Assembly: GCF_003350925.1 (NCBI RefSeq)
Contig: NZ_KZ857173.1
Coordinates: 822,381-886,380 of the forward strand
Direction: 5' to 3'
DNA from: Dyella tabacisoli
Lineage (GTDB): Bacteria > Pseudomonadota > Gammaproteobacteria > Xanthomonadales > Rhodanobacteraceae
DNA length: 64,000 nucleotides
In this document: piece by piece, positions 18,101 through 27,461 of the stretch
Numbering within the stretch: the stretch's first letter is position 1
How the letters are laid out: each line of letters begins with the position of its first letter
Notes under the pieces: generated by a model
What the model was told of the DNA's origin: nothing
The model's database searches: none
What the model saw: only the letters and a program-made list of their open reading frames with translations
Program-made: the position numbers and the translations under genes

Positions 18101-18856
18101 TTAAGTCGCATCGTGTTGCCGCGCATACTCGCGGCGAAATTCATCCAACAACGCACGGGATTCAGCATCCAACGCGCGTTGCGCCAATAAGTCCGGACGG
18201 CGCAGCCAGGTTCTACCTAGCGACTGCTTCAAGCGCCAACGGCGAATCGCCGCGTGGTCGCCAGAGAGCAGTACCTCCGGCACGTTACCGAATGCATCGA
18301 GCACCGGCTTCGCATAATGCGGACAGTCGAGCAGTCCGTTCGAGAACGAGTCCTGCTCGGCCGACTGTGCATCGTTCAACGCACCGTCTTGCAAGCGGCC
18401 TACCGCGTCGATAACCACCGCGGCGCCCAGCTCACCGCCAGACAGCACATAATCGCCGATAGAGAGCTCTTCGTCGACCTCGTGCGCCAGCAGACGCTCG
18501 TCCACACCTTCATAACGCCCACAGAGCAAGGCGATTCGCGGCAACTTCGCCAGCGCCTCCACCCTGCCCTGCGTCAGCCGCGCTCCTTGCGGACTGAGAT
18601 AAATCACATGCACCGGCTCCGGTGCCGCCTCGCGTATTGCCTTTAGAGCAGCACGCAGAGGTTCAATCAGCATCACCATTCCGGGTCCACCGCCGTAAGT
18701 GCGGCTGTCCACGGTGCGGTAACTGTCGGTGGCGAAGTCGCGCGGATTCCAGGTTTCCACCTGCAGCAGCTCACGCTGCTGCGCACGTCCTACGACACCT
18801 ACGGCGGCACACTGACGCACGAAGTCGGGAAACAGCGTAACGACATCGAAGCGCAT
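18101..18856 (-). CDS. trmD: tRNA (guanine-37-N1)-methyltransferase TrmD
   Basis: 251 residues. A SPOUT enzyme making m1G37, which prevents frameshifting. Knot motifs are [24 protein letters not shown] and the [10 protein letters not shown] segment. GAGG lies 5 nt before the start at 18856. Third gene of the S16 operon, 21 nt after rimM. Confidence 0.97.
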   Translation of the reverse strand: MRFDVVTLFPDFVRQCAAVGVVGRAQQRELLQVETWNPRDFATDSYRTVDSRTYGGGPGMVMLIEPLRAALKAIREAAPEPVHVIYLSPQGARLTQGRVEALAKLPRIALLCGRYEGVDERLLAHEVDEELSIGDYVLSGGELGAAVVIDAVGRLQDGALNDAQSAEQDSFSNGLLDCPHYAKPVLDAFGNVPEVLLSGDHAAIRRWRLKQSLGRTWLRRPDLLAQRALDAESRALLDEFRREYARQHDAT

Positions 18857-18877
18857 CAGATCCTCAATCCAAAACCA

Positions 18878-19393
18878 TCAGAATTCAGGATCCCAGTCCA
18901 CCACCATGCGCCCGCCGGACAGATCCACCGAACGCACATAAGAACCCTGGACGAAAGGAATCAGCCGCTCGCGCTCGCCGTCCCTCACTACCACGACATC
19001 GTTGGCGCCCGTGGCGAACAGGTGAGCCACCCGCCCCAGCGCAACGCCTTCCGTGGTGACGACCTCAAGACCTTCGAGATCGACCCAGTAATACTCATCC
19101 TTGCCGGGAGGCGGCAGTTGCTCACGGGCGACATAAATGTCACTACCGATCAATGCAGCCGCCTGTTCGCGGTCTGCCACATCAGGCAAGAAGGCGACTA
19201 GCCCCTTGCCCTGCGGACGACCTTTGACTCCCTTGACCTCCGATTCCGTGCCCGGCGCCGCACTTAGCAGCCAGGGCTGGTAATCGAAAATCCGCATGCG
19301 AGGCTCGGTCCAGGATTCAATCTTGAGCCAGCCCTGCACGCCATACAGTCCGACGATGCGCCCAACCAGGACGCGCCGACCGGTTGCCGTCAC
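18878..19393 (-). CDS. rimM: ribosome maturation factor RimM
   Basis: 171 residues, GTG start one nucleotide after the rpsP stop, indicating translational coupling. RimM binds S19 and assists 30S head assembly. Marks are [16 protein letters not shown] at the N-terminus and [12 protein letters not shown] with the PRC-barrel [17 protein letters not shown]. Confidence 0.96.
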   Translation of the reverse strand: MTATGRRVLVGRIVGLYGVQGWLKIESWTEPRMRIFDYQPWLLSAAPGTESEVKGVKGRPQGKGLVAFLPDVADREQAAALIGSDIYVAREQLPPPGKDEYYWVDLEGLEVVTTEGVALGRVAHLFATGANDVVVVRDGERERLIPFVQGSYVRSVDLSGGRMVVDWDPEF

Positions 19394-19394
19394 T

Positions 19395-19649
19395 TCAGGC
19401 AGCCTGCTGCTTGCCGGCTTCCTTGAGCAGAGCGGCGACCTTATCGGTCAACTGCGCACCCTTGCCCACCCACTCTTTAACGCGCTCGACGTTCAGCTCA
19501 AGGCGCTTGTCCTTGCCCGAAGCGACTGGGTTGTAATAACCCACGCTCTCGATGTTGCGACCGTCGCGCTTGTTGCGCTGGTCGGTAACAACGACGTGGT
19601 AGAACGGACGGCCCTTGGCGCCGCCGCGCGAAAGACGAATCTTGACCAT
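19395..19649 (-). CDS. rpsP: 30S ribosomal protein S16
   Basis: 84 residues. The start at 19649 ([10 protein letters not shown]) follows GGAG by 8 nt. The motifs [14 protein letters not shown] and ESVGYYNP are diagnostic of S16. It is the first gene of the operon. The open frame extends upstream but without family-like sequence. Confidence 0.97.
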   Translation of the reverse strand: MVKIRLSRGGAKGRPFYHVVVTDQRNKRDGRNIESVGYYNPVASGKDKRLELNVERVKEWVGKGAQLTDKVAALLKEAGKQQAA

Positions 19650-19715
19650 AGTAAAAGCTCCAGAGTTGCCGGAAAGGCCGGCAGCACGCACGAGACCGTG
19701 CGCGGTAAACATGGC

Positions 19716-19745
19716 ATTTTAGCGAAAAACAGGAAAAAGGGAATA
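19716..19745 (-). promoter_or_regulatory. possible promoter of the rpsP operon
   Basis: TAAAAT on the minus strand (19721-19716) resembles a -10 box, with a T-rich 17-nt spacer and only a weak -35 (ATTCCC). It is about 65 nt from the rpsP start. A degenerate heptad block abuts it. Confidence 0.35.
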
Positions 19746-19812
19746 GGGAATCGAGAATAGAGGCCATGCGGCCCAGGCCGCCGGCCGATTTCCGGCCCGA
19801 TTCCGGGGGTAA

Positions 19813-21195
19813 TCAGCGCATCGGGGGCATTCCACCGCCCATTCCGCCCATGCCCTTCATGGCGCCGCGCATCTGCCGCAGCAGACCCTTGCTGCCGCCT
19901 TTGGAGAGCTTGGACATCATTTTCTCCATTTGCATGTACTGCTTGAGCAACCGATTGACGTCGGCCGGCTGACTGCCCGAACCACGCGCCACACGGGCAC
20001 GGCGCGAGCCGTTCAGCAAGTCGGGATGACGGCGCTCTTTCTTGGTCATCGAATTGATGATCGCGACCATGCGGCCAATTTCATTGTTATTGACCTTGGA
20101 CTTCACGCTGTCGGGCAGATTGGCCACGCCGGGCAATTTATCCATCAAACCAGCGAGGCCGCCCATGCTGTTCATCTGCTCAAGCTGATCTTTCATATCG
20201 TTCAGATCGAAGCGCTTGCCCTTGATGACCTTCTCGGCCAGCTTCTGCGCCTTCTCCTGATCGACCTTGCGCTCGACCTCTTCGACCAGCGACAGCACGT
20301 CGCCCATGCCTAGAATGCGCTGCGCGACTCGATCGGGGTGAAACGGCTCCAGCGCATCGGTCTTCTCGCCGGCGCCCAGGAACTTGATCGGCCGGCCGGT
20401 GACGTACCGCACCGACAACGCCGCGCCGCCACGGGCGTCGCCATCGGTCTTGGTCAGCACCACGCCGGTGAGCGGCAATGCATCGGCAAAGGCTTTCGCT
20501 GTATTGGCGGCGTCCTGGCCGGTCATCGAGTCGACCACGAACAAGGTCTCGACCGGGGTGATCGCGGCATGCAATGCCTTGATCTCGGCCATCATCGCTT
20601 CGTCTACATGGAGACGGCCGGCGGTATCGACGAGCAGCACATCGACCACTTCACGCCGCGCCGCCGCCATCGCGGCCCTGGCGATGTCGACCGGGTTCTG
20701 GCCTGCCTCGGACGGGAAGAACTTCACCCCGACCTGCTCGGCCAGCGTGCGCAATTGCTCGATAGCGGCCGGACGATAAACGTCGCAACTGACCACCATC
20801 ACTTTCTTTTTCTTGCGCTCGGTCAGAAAGCGCGCCAGCTTGGCCACCGTGGTGGTTTTACCCGCACCTTGCAGACCCGCCATCAGCACCACGGCCGGAG
20901 GCTGCTGGGCCAGGTTCAATTCGGTATTGACCGTACCCATGACCGCAGTCAGCTCGTCGCTGACCACTTTGACCAGGGCCTGGCCAGGCGACAGGCTTTT
21001 GAGTACGTCCTGGCCCACCGCGCGTACCTTGACCCGCTCGATCAGCGCCTGCACCACTGGCAAGGCTACGTCAGCCTCCAACAGTGCGATGCGCACTTCG
21101 CGCAACGATTCGCGAATGTTTTCCTCGGTCAGCCTGCCGCGGCCGCGCAGGCGGTTAACGGTGGCGGAAAGGCGTTGGCTGAGCGACTCGAACAT
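19813..21195 (-). CDS. ffh: signal recognition particle protein Ffh
   Basis: 460 residues. N domain, then the GTPase with GLQGAGKTTT (G1), DVYRPAAI, DTAGRL and TKTDGDARGG, and a Met-rich M domain from about residue 300 (QYMQMEKMM, MRGAMKGMGGMGGGM) binding 4.5S RNA and signal sequences. It targets nascent membrane proteins to FtsY. Divergent from the cytochrome c assembly gene, as ffh and ypjD are in E. coli, but with a repeat element between. Confidence 0.97.
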   Translation of the reverse strand: MFESLSQRLSATVNRLRGRGRLTEENIRESLREVRIALLEADVALPVVQALIERVKVRAVGQDVLKSLSPGQALVKVVSDELTAVMGTVNTELNLAQQPPAVVLMAGLQGAGKTTTVAKLARFLTERKKKKVMVVSCDVYRPAAIEQLRTLAEQVGVKFFPSEAGQNPVDIARAAMAAARREVVDVLLVDTAGRLHVDEAMMAEIKALHAAITPVETLFVVDSMTGQDAANTAKAFADALPLTGVVLTKTDGDARGGAALSVRYVTGRPIKFLGAGEKTDALEPFHPDRVAQRILGMGDVLSLVEEVERKVDQEKAQKLAEKVIKGKRFDLNDMKDQLEQMNSMGGLAGLMDKLPGVANLPDSVKSKVNNNEIGRMVAIINSMTKKERRHPDLLNGSRRARVARGSGSQPADVNRLLKQYMQMEKMMSKLSKGGSKGLLRQMRGAMKGMGGMGGGMPPMR

Positions 21196-21243
21196 GGCGG
21201 TGAGTGTTGGGCGGAAAGTTGCACAGTATAGCCGGGGGACGGT

Positions 21244-21507
21244 GGGGAACGGGGAACGGGGAACGGGGAACGGGGAACGGGGAACGGGGAACGGGGAACG
21301 GGGAAAAGCCTAAAAAGCAGAAGCAAAAAAGCAAGAGCAAAAACAAACAAAAATCAAAAAAGAACGCAGATCTGCAATATCCCCTCGAACTTCATGTTCC
21401 CCATTCCCCGTTCCCTGTTCCCCGCCTAAAAAAGAACGCGGCATCACAGCCACTACTCAAGCCGCATGTTCCCCGCTCCCCATTCCCCGTTCCCCGCTCT
21501 ACACCTA
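21244..21507 (+). repeat. GGGGAAC heptad element, copy 1
   Basis: Eight perfect GGGGAAC heptads (21244-21299) lead into GGGGAAAAGCC, then an A-rich stretch with repeated AAGC and AAAGAACG (about 21300-21364), then GTTCCCC-type heptads (about 21390-21424). A second partial right half (AAAAAAGAACGCGG ... GTTCCCC) follows at about 21428-21507. The arms are inverted relative to each other. It lies between the divergent starts of ffh and the CcsA-like gene. Confidence 0.85.
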
Positions 21508-21519
21508 CACTCCCCGACT

Positions 21520-22317
21520 ATGGTCATTCCCGTTCTCGCCCTGCTTGCCATCGCGCTTTATCTCGCCGCAGCGGGAGGCCTCGCCCGCCCGCTGCTGAGC
21601 GGCGGTCAACCGTTGAATAAATCGGCCCTGGGCTTGGCCGGCGCGGCGGTGCTGATCCATGCCGGCATCCTGCTTGGCATACATCGGGGGGCGCTGGACC
21701 TGCACTTCTTCGCCGCCCTCTCGCTGGTGGCCTGCGTGGTTTCCGCACTGACCTTGCTGGTGAACATGTCGCGCCCGGTCGCGGCGCTGGGTGTGATCGT
21801 ATTTCCGCTCACCGCGCTCTTGCTCGCGGCCGACAGCTTCCTTGCCCCGCCAACGCAACCGCTGGCGCTGGATTGGCATATCAAGCTGCACGTCACGGTG
21901 GCGCTGGTGTCCTTCAGCGTGTTGTCGATCGCCGCGGTACTGGCGATTTTGCTGGCGGCGCAGGAGCGCGCGCTACGCCATCGCCAATTCGGCTCCTGGA
22001 TGCGCGTACTGCCGCCATTGACCCTGACCGAGACCTTGCTGTTCCGGCTTATCGCTGCCGGCTTCATGCTATTGACGCTGACCTTGCTCACCGGCGCCTT
22101 GTTTGTCGGCGATCTGTTCGGCCAGCATCTGATCCACAAGACCGTGTTGTCGATCATCGCGTGGCTGGTCTTCGGCACCCTGCTCTATGGCCGCTGGCGT
22201 TATGGCTGGCGTGGCCGGCGCGCAGTCAACCTCATGCTGATCGGCATGGGCGTGCTGTTGCTGGCCTTCTTTGGGTCGAAGTTTGTACTTGAGCTGGTCC
22301 TCAATCGCAGCGCTTGA
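21520..22317 (+). CDS. CcsA/YpjD-type cytochrome c assembly membrane protein
   Basis: 265 residues with about eight hydrophobic segments. Matches the cytochrome c assembly (CcsA/CcmC/HemX) family, as in E. coli YpjD, which also neighbours ffh. Conserved features are WHIKLHVTVALVSFSVL, LTETLLFRLIAAGF and HKTVLSIIAWLVF, with His residues placed for heme handling. Role in c-type cytochrome maturation is inferred; YpjD itself is poorly characterised. The start at 21520 is set by family alignment. Confidence 0.85.
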   Translation: MVIPVLALLAIALYLAAAGGLARPLLSGGQPLNKSALGLAGAAVLIHAGILLGIHRGALDLHFFAALSLVACVVSALTLLVNMSRPVAALGVIVFPLTALLLAADSFLAPPTQPLALDWHIKLHVTVALVSFSVLSIAAVLAILLAAQERALRHRQFGSWMRVLPPLTLTETLLFRLIAAGFMLLTLTLLTGALFVGDLFGQHLIHKTVLSIIAWLVFGTLLYGRWRYGWRGRRAVNLMLIGMGVLLLAFFGSKFVLELVLNRSA

Positions 22318-22335
22318 TTGTTACCTAACTGTTGC

Positions 22336-24039
22336 CTACGCCTGCATCGCCGCAGCCACCTCGATCGCAACCTCTTGTTTACGCACAAACGCCCGCCGCG
22401 CCAGGTGATAAGCCGGATCGGGGCCGAAGAAATTTCGTCGCATCTCAGCCAGCTCTTCTACCGCATAGGCCTCGAACGGCTTTTGCTGCTCATCGCTCAA
22501 TCGCTGTTGCGCCTTCTCGGCCAACGCCGTGCGCCATGGGCCCAGCTTGTTTCCGGCTGCCAATTCGGTTTCGATGTACTCGATCAAGCTTTCGCCTGAC
22601 AACGCGTTGTCGAACCGTCCATCAAGCAAACCGATACGTTGCGCTCGCGCAGTGCCCAACGGCTGCAAGGACTCGGTGAGCTGTCGCGCGACTACCGCAC
22701 CCACTCGCCGCGGCAGCAGATAGGTCCAATATTCCGAGCCGTACAATCCGCCCATGCCGCGGTAGTGCGGATTGAGCACAGCCCCTTCACGGGCATAGAC
22801 CCGGTCGGCCGCCAACGCAAGAATCACCCCGCCCGCTCCTGCATTGCCCTGTATCAGCGACACGGTTCGCTTGTCATCGGTTTGCACGATTTCGCGAACC
22901 AAGGCATTTATCGCCAAGATGTTGTGCCAGGACTCTTGCGCGGGATCGGCCGCCGCCTCGATCGCATTAAGGTCGATACCGTTGGACCAGACATCCTCGC
23001 CGCCACACAGCACCAGCGTGCGGGTCGAGCGTTTGCGCGCATAGCGGTAAGCGGCCAGCAAACGTTCCAGCACCGGCGTACTCATCGCGCCATTGAGCAG
23101 ATCGAAATGCAGATATCCGTTGTAGCCGCGCTCACGATAACGAATCGGTTGCCAGGTCAACGCGGTCGGTCGGCTTTCTGGCGGCAACGAGTGCTCCGCC
23201 ACATCCTGCAAGCGATCGCTCAGCACCTGTGCGGCCGGCAATTTAATGTCGTAACGCGGATCGTCGGTATGCAGCCCCTGCCGCCTGCGCAGGTGACTGA
23301 TCCACAACGCCGCATCGCCACAAGCAACGCACAACGCACCATCGCGCTGCGCCAGCAGTTCGCCGGGGCGCCCGCGCAGGCGAGCCTCCGGGTAGGCTCC
23401 GTATACCCGCACTTTGACGCCGGCCAAGGTCAGTTGCAGGCCCGGCGCGCTGTCGGCTGAGCGGATATGCCGCAACAAATCATCGAGTGGCGCGTCCCAG
23501 CCGATGCGGCGATCATCTTGCCGACACGGCATGCGTTCACGCCCCATCGGCGTGGCGGCATCGCTGACAAAAGGCGGCGTGGCACCCACGGAAAAACGCT
23601 GTAGCGCATCGCGTATGGCCAGCATCGCCGCATCGGTCGTTTCCCGGCGATAGATCGCGCCTTTACTGGTTCCGCGCATGGGGAATTCCCGATGCGCCCA
23701 GATCGGGCCGCCGTCCAGTTCGTCGCGCGCCTCCAGCACGGTTACCCCCCATTGCGGCGCGTCCTCCAGCAACGCCCAGTCCAATGACGATGGACCTCGA
23801 TCACCCGGGATGCCAGGGTGGACGATCAAACAAAGATGGCGCTGCCATACCTCGGCAGGGATAGCCGACTTGAGCATGGGGGCCAAGATAAGATCCGGCC
23901 GAAATCTATTCGCGGCAGCCTCCATCTGAGCGCCATCGCTTACTTCGGCAACATCAACGTGATGACCTAAATCTTCCAGCTCGACTTGTGCGCGCTGCGA
24001 CAGGCCATTGTGACGCGTAGACAGAAAAAGTATTCGCAT
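22336..24039 (-). CDS. hoxX: HoxX-like hydrogenase maturation protein (formyltransferase-crotonase fusion)
   Basis: 567 residues. The N-terminal formyltransferase-like domain carries HPGIPGDRGPSSLDWAL (from H74), characteristic of HoxX. A middle domain follows, then an enoyl-CoA hydratase-like domain (about 285-540) with GGEDVWSNGIDLN and GNAGAGGVILALAADRV. In Aquifex, HoxX makes CO from a formyl carrier via formyl-CoA, supplying the active-site CO ligand of [NiFe] hydrogenase in air. No hydrogenase or hyp gene is present within the window. A different formyl-transfer role is possible. Confidence 0.85.
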   Translation of the reverse strand: MRILFLSTRHNGLSQRAQVELEDLGHHVDVAEVSDGAQMEAAANRFRPDLILAPMLKSAIPAEVWQRHLCLIVHPGIPGDRGPSSLDWALLEDAPQWGVTVLEARDELDGGPIWAHREFPMRGTSKGAIYRRETTDAAMLAIRDALQRFSVGATPPFVSDAATPMGRERMPCRQDDRRIGWDAPLDDLLRHIRSADSAPGLQLTLAGVKVRVYGAYPEARLRGRPGELLAQRDGALCVACGDAALWISHLRRRQGLHTDDPRYDIKLPAAQVLSDRLQDVAEHSLPPESRPTALTWQPIRYRERGYNGYLHFDLLNGAMSTPVLERLLAAYRYARKRSTRTLVLCGGEDVWSNGIDLNAIEAAADPAQESWHNILAINALVREIVQTDDKRTVSLIQGNAGAGGVILALAADRVYAREGAVLNPHYRGMGGLYGSEYWTYLLPRRVGAVVARQLTESLQPLGTARAQRIGLLDGRFDNALSGESLIEYIETELAAGNKLGPWRTALAEKAQQRLSDEQQKPFEAYAVEELAEMRRNFFGPDPAYHLARRAFVRKQEVAIEVAAAMQA

Positions 24040-24393
24040 GATGCGCTCCCCCCGTTCGCGCCATTGAGCGCGGAGTCGATGCTAGGTACGCGGCATGTGT
24101 ATAGCGCGTGTAAATTTCCTCCTCAAAAGCACGCTGCGATAACGGCGCGCAGAATCTATGATCAGCCGCACATTTTGTCTCTTATCGGCCAGCCACCATC
24201 ACTCAACGACGTTGTTCGCAGCCGTTTTTAAAACGCGTTATAGACGGCCACCGCTGGCCGATGTATCGCTGTTGCCGTGACATACCGCGATTCAAAACAC
24301 GCACGGCAACGGCAAACCGCTTTGGATGATCGCGCGTTCTATCAACTCGTTCTATCAATGCATCGCTGGTGGAAAGCACGCCGTAGCCGATGC
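24040..24393. other. 354-bp gap between hoxX and radA
   Basis: It should hold the hoxX promoter and the end of the radA transcript. Short frames here lack ribosome sites and family features. I see no terminator, RNA gene or repeat. Confidence 0.5.
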
Positions 24394-25776
24394 TTAGTTG
24401 ACCGCATCGATCGCCTGCGACAGACGCTCTACTCCAATCACTTCCATGTCGCCGATGCGTGCCTTCTTCGGCGCATTCGCCTTGGGCACGATGGCGCGCA
24501 AAAAACCATGGGTAGCCGCTTCTTTCAGGCGCTCCTCGCCGTTGGGTACGGGACGGATCTCGCCGGATAAACCCACTTCGCCAAAGGCGATGGTTTTCTG
24601 CGGCAAAGGCCGATCGCGCAGGCTGGACAATACCGCCAGCAATACCGGCAGATCGGCCGCGGTCTCTTGCACCCGGATACCGCCGACGACGTTGACGAAC
24701 ACGTCCTGGTCATAGGCCGCCACGCCACCGTGCCGGTGCAGCACCGCCAACAGCATCGCCAGGCGATTTTGCTCCAGGCCCAGCGCGACACGACGCGGAT
24801 TGCCCAATGAAGACTGATCGACCAATGCCTGCACTTCGACCAATAAGGGCCGCGTACCTTCGCGGGTCACCATCACCGCACTGCCCGAGGTAGGGCCGCT
24901 GTGCGCCGACAGAAAAATCGCCGAGGGATTGGGAACCTCGCGCAAACCTTTCTCGCTCATGGCGAACACCCCCAACTCGTTCACCGCACCAAAGCGGTTC
25001 TTGAAGGCACGCAATATGCGGAAGCGACTACCCGACTCGCCCTCGAAATAAAGCACGGCGTCCACCATATGTTCGAGCACGCGCGGACCGGCAATGCCGC
25101 CATCTTTGGTGACATGGCCGACCAAAAATACCGAGGTGCCGGTTTCTTTGGCAAAACGCGTGAGCTTGGCCGCCGACTCGCGCACCTGGCTCACCGAGCC
25201 TGGCGCCGCGGTGAGCAGCTCGGTCCAGATGGTCTGGATTGAATCGATTACCAGTGCGCGTGGCCGAGTCGCCATGGCTTGTTCGAGAATCCGCTCGATG
25301 CAGGTCTCAGCCAACGCATGCAGTGGCGCCAGCGGCAGATCCAAACGCTGCGCACGAGAGGCGACCTGCGCCAATGACTCCTCACCGGTGACATAGACGC
25401 TCGGCAATGTCTCGCCGAGCTTGCCGAGCATCTGCAGTAGCAGCGTCGATTTGCCGATCCCCGGATCGCCACCGATCAGCACGACTGAACCGTCGACCAG
25501 GCCGCCGCCCAACACGCGATCGAGTTCGCCGATGCCAGTCAACGTACGCGCCTCGGTGGTCAAGGCCACCGTAGCCAACGGAGTCACCTTGGGCGTGCCC
25601 GCCGCAGCTCCGGCATAACTGCCGCCACTGCGGGCAGCCCCTACCGATTTCACCGCCGGTTGCAGCACCACCTCGCTGAGTGTGTTCCATACACCGCATT
25701 CGATGCACTGGCCTTGCCATTTCGAATGCTCGGCACCGCAATCGGTGCAGACGTAGGCGGTCTTGGCTTTGGCCAT
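24394..25776 (-). CDS. radA: DNA repair protein RadA (Sms)
   Basis: 460 residues. N-terminal zinc finger (C10, C13, C24, C27), a RecA-like ATPase with Walker A GGDPGIGKSTLLLQ, the RadA-specific KNRFG motif (RAFKNRFGAVNE), and a Lon-like C-terminal domain. It drives branch migration in recombinational repair. It lies next to alr-dnaB but is separated from alr by an IS-like insertion. Confidence 0.96.
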   Translation of the reverse strand: MAKAKTAYVCTDCGAEHSKWQGQCIECGVWNTLSEVVLQPAVKSVGAARSGGSYAGAAAGTPKVTPLATVALTTEARTLTGIGELDRVLGGGLVDGSVVLIGGDPGIGKSTLLLQMLGKLGETLPSVYVTGEESLAQVASRAQRLDLPLAPLHALAETCIERILEQAMATRPRALVIDSIQTIWTELLTAAPGSVSQVRESAAKLTRFAKETGTSVFLVGHVTKDGGIAGPRVLEHMVDAVLYFEGESGSRFRILRAFKNRFGAVNELGVFAMSEKGLREVPNPSAIFLSAHSGPTSGSAVMVTREGTRPLLVEVQALVDQSSLGNPRRVALGLEQNRLAMLLAVLHRHGGVAAYDQDVFVNVVGGIRVQETAADLPVLLAVLSSLRDRPLPQKTIAFGEVGLSGEIRPVPNGEERLKEAATHGFLRAIVPKANAPKKARIGDMEVIGVERLSQAIDAVN

Positions 25777-25946
25777 GGGTCGATACAGCTCTGGATAAAG
25801 AATGGAGCCAGCTTAGCCGGTCACCATCGCATCTCGCGAGACAGCGCGGTCGATTAGAAGTGGTGAACCGGCTCTTAGAGCTGGTTCAAAATCTTCAGCG
25901 CCTGATCGGCAAACGGTCGCTATGGCATCGGCAGTGCCCATGTCCT

Positions 25947-27188
25947 TCAGTCAGCCCCCGAATCATCGTGACACGAAAGTATGTGGGTGCCGTCGTCGCG
26001 ACCCAATTGATCCGCTGGCCCCTTAAGCAACGCCTGCAGCATGCCCCGCGAGTAGTCTTCATCAACGCTCTCAACCACGGCGCCATGACGCAACAATGCA
26101 TGCGCAAGCAGCGCATCGCCGTCATCTGCGGCGCGCCCTAGCGACCTGCCATGGCTCCTATGGGCAGGCACCGTACCGAGTCTCGCCAGCGTATCCAGCA
26201 TGGCTTCGAGTTGTCCGGTCCAGACGGCTCTCGGGCTGTGCTGGATCCACTCGTCGAAGGATTCCCAGACCAGGTCCTGCTCATAGTGGCTGTCGACCCG
26301 GACGCCTTGCTCGCTAAGCCAGCGCAAAGCCTCGACGGCGCCTGAGCGCATCGCCGCACTGCTGGCACTGTCGGTGGCAACCTGTGCAGGGGGGTGCTGG
26401 TCTATCGGCTGGTGCGGGTTTGCGCCATGCGCGATCAAAGCGCGCATGATCTCTACGTGATTGCCGAAGGCGGCGCCGACGAAGGCTTCCTGCACCTGAT
26501 CCCGGTCCCATTGCGGCAGAAACTGCTCGATGATGGCCATGTCGCCGCTGGCACCGGCCCGTCCAGGCAGGGCGAAATAGCCTTCGTAATAAACACCGTC
26601 CTTGCAGGTGCCCATATGGTCGGCTGTGTTCAGAAAGTCGTCCTTATAGGTTCGCTTGGTCACACCCTCCAGCAGCACGCCGACGATGCGCGGTGCGTGG
26701 GCGGCGATAGCCTTAGGCAACCACTCCCCCAGCAGACAGTACCTCCCGCAGATTTTGTATGCCTTGGCGAAGCTTGCGTCGTCGTCATGTAACAGTGCGG
26801 CCTGCATGACGCCCTTAGGCTCTTGCGCACGTTCGACTCCTTCATCCCAGGAAGCCTGCTGGTGCCCGTACAGCCATTGGTGGAAAAAGGACGAGGTGAA
26901 GCTGATGCCGATCAGCCCTATCGCCAGCATTTGCAACCAGAAGAACCAGGCGCGCCGGAAGGGGCGCTTCCATGGTTTGTCCAGTGCGGCATGGACGATA
27001 AGCATGACCGCGCCGATGGGACAGGCGACCATGGCCAGCTCGAAGAAGGCGAGCCCCGCGTCGCTGCCATGGCCGCTGGCAAGATACCCAAGAAACAGCA
27101 GCGGCCCCCAAAGGAAGAGCGCCCCAGCCGTAAGCAACAGGGCCAGCAGCGGATGCATCGGTTTTGAATTCATTGCTTCGCTATCCAT
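25947..27188 (-). CDS. membrane-anchored ankyrin-type repeat protein (passenger of the IS-like unit)
   Basis: 413 residues. Three hydrophobic segments lie in the N-terminal 105 residues (roughly 13-32, 44-66 and 80-100), then a soluble region of degenerate ankyrin-like repeats: AAFGNHVEIMRALIAHGANPHQP, SGAVEALRWLSEQGVRVDSHYE and DDGDALLAHALLRHGAVVES. Protein-protein interaction at the membrane is the likely mode. No neighbour helps assign a role. The gene lies wholly inside the inverted repeats and on the strand opposite the transposase remnant. The start at 27188 is provisional (alternative ATG at 27173). Confidence 0.7.
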   Translation of the reverse strand: MDSEAMNSKPMHPLLALLLTAGALFLWGPLLFLGYLASGHGSDAGLAFFELAMVACPIGAVMLIVHAALDKPWKRPFRRAWFFWLQMLAIGLIGISFTSSFFHQWLYGHQQASWDEGVERAQEPKGVMQAALLHDDDASFAKAYKICGRYCLLGEWLPKAIAAHAPRIVGVLLEGVTKRTYKDDFLNTADHMGTCKDGVYYEGYFALPGRAGASGDMAIIEQFLPQWDRDQVQEAFVGAAFGNHVEIMRALIAHGANPHQPIDQHPPAQVATDSASSAAMRSGAVEALRWLSEQGVRVDSHYEQDLVWESFDEWIQHSPRAVWTGQLEAMLDTLARLGTVPAHRSHGRSLGRAADDGDALLAHALLRHGAVVESVDEDYSRGMLQALLKGPADQLGRDDGTHILSCHDDSGAD

Positions 27189-27289
27189 GCTTTGTCCCGG
27201 AGATGCCTAGTGCTTTGCAGGGACGCACGATGGCAGAGGGGGAACGCGAAGACAAACCCGGTGAAGCAAGCGACCGAAACAACGCAGTG

Positions 27290-27453
27290 CGCTGCACATC
27301 TTTGCCGCGATGCCTCAACGCTGGGTGGTCGAGCGCTCTTTTGCCTGGCTGGAGAAGTGCCGGCGACTCTGGAAAAAGCGGGGAACGCCAGCTCAATACC
27401 CGCTTGCAGTCACCCATCCGGCCTTTCTTACCCTGCTGCTGAAAAGATTTTGA
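27290..27453 (+). pseudogene. IS5-type transposase C-terminal remnant
   Basis: Reads QRWVVERSFAWLEKCRRLWKK, then, after a shift of frame, GERQLNTRLQ, then back to THPAFLTLLLKRF and a stop. Intact IS5-type transposases end RWVVERSFAWL...RLWKNCERxLNT...AFLxLLLKR. Two compensating indels and loss of everything upstream mark it as a relic. It ends 8 nt before the terminal inverted repeat is complete. Confidence 0.8.
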
Positions 27454-27461
27454 ACAGGCTC

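Larger units (their letters stand above)
25878..27461. mobile_element. 1.6-kb IS-like unit with 18-bp inverted repeats carrying a passenger gene
   Basis: The left end GAGCTGGTTCAAAATCTT (25878-25895) matches the inverted right end (27444-27461) at 16 of 18 positions. Both ends are flanked outside by TTA (25875-25877 and 27462-27464), a possible target duplication. Just inside the right end lies the C-terminus of an IS5-type transposase, frameshifted. The rest is an intact ankyrin-type gene on the opposite strand. The right-hand TTA is the reverse complement of the alr stop codon TAA. The structure suggests an IS5-related element that captured a gene or lost its transposase core. Confidence 0.6.

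Noticed and set aside
21244..21299. CRISPR-like direct repeats
   Set aside because: The repeats are 7-nt back-to-back units without unique spacers, and no cas genes are near.
24277..24570. Open frame in the hoxX-radA gap
   Set aside because: It overlaps the radA C-terminus on the other strand and shows no signal, domain or ribosome site.
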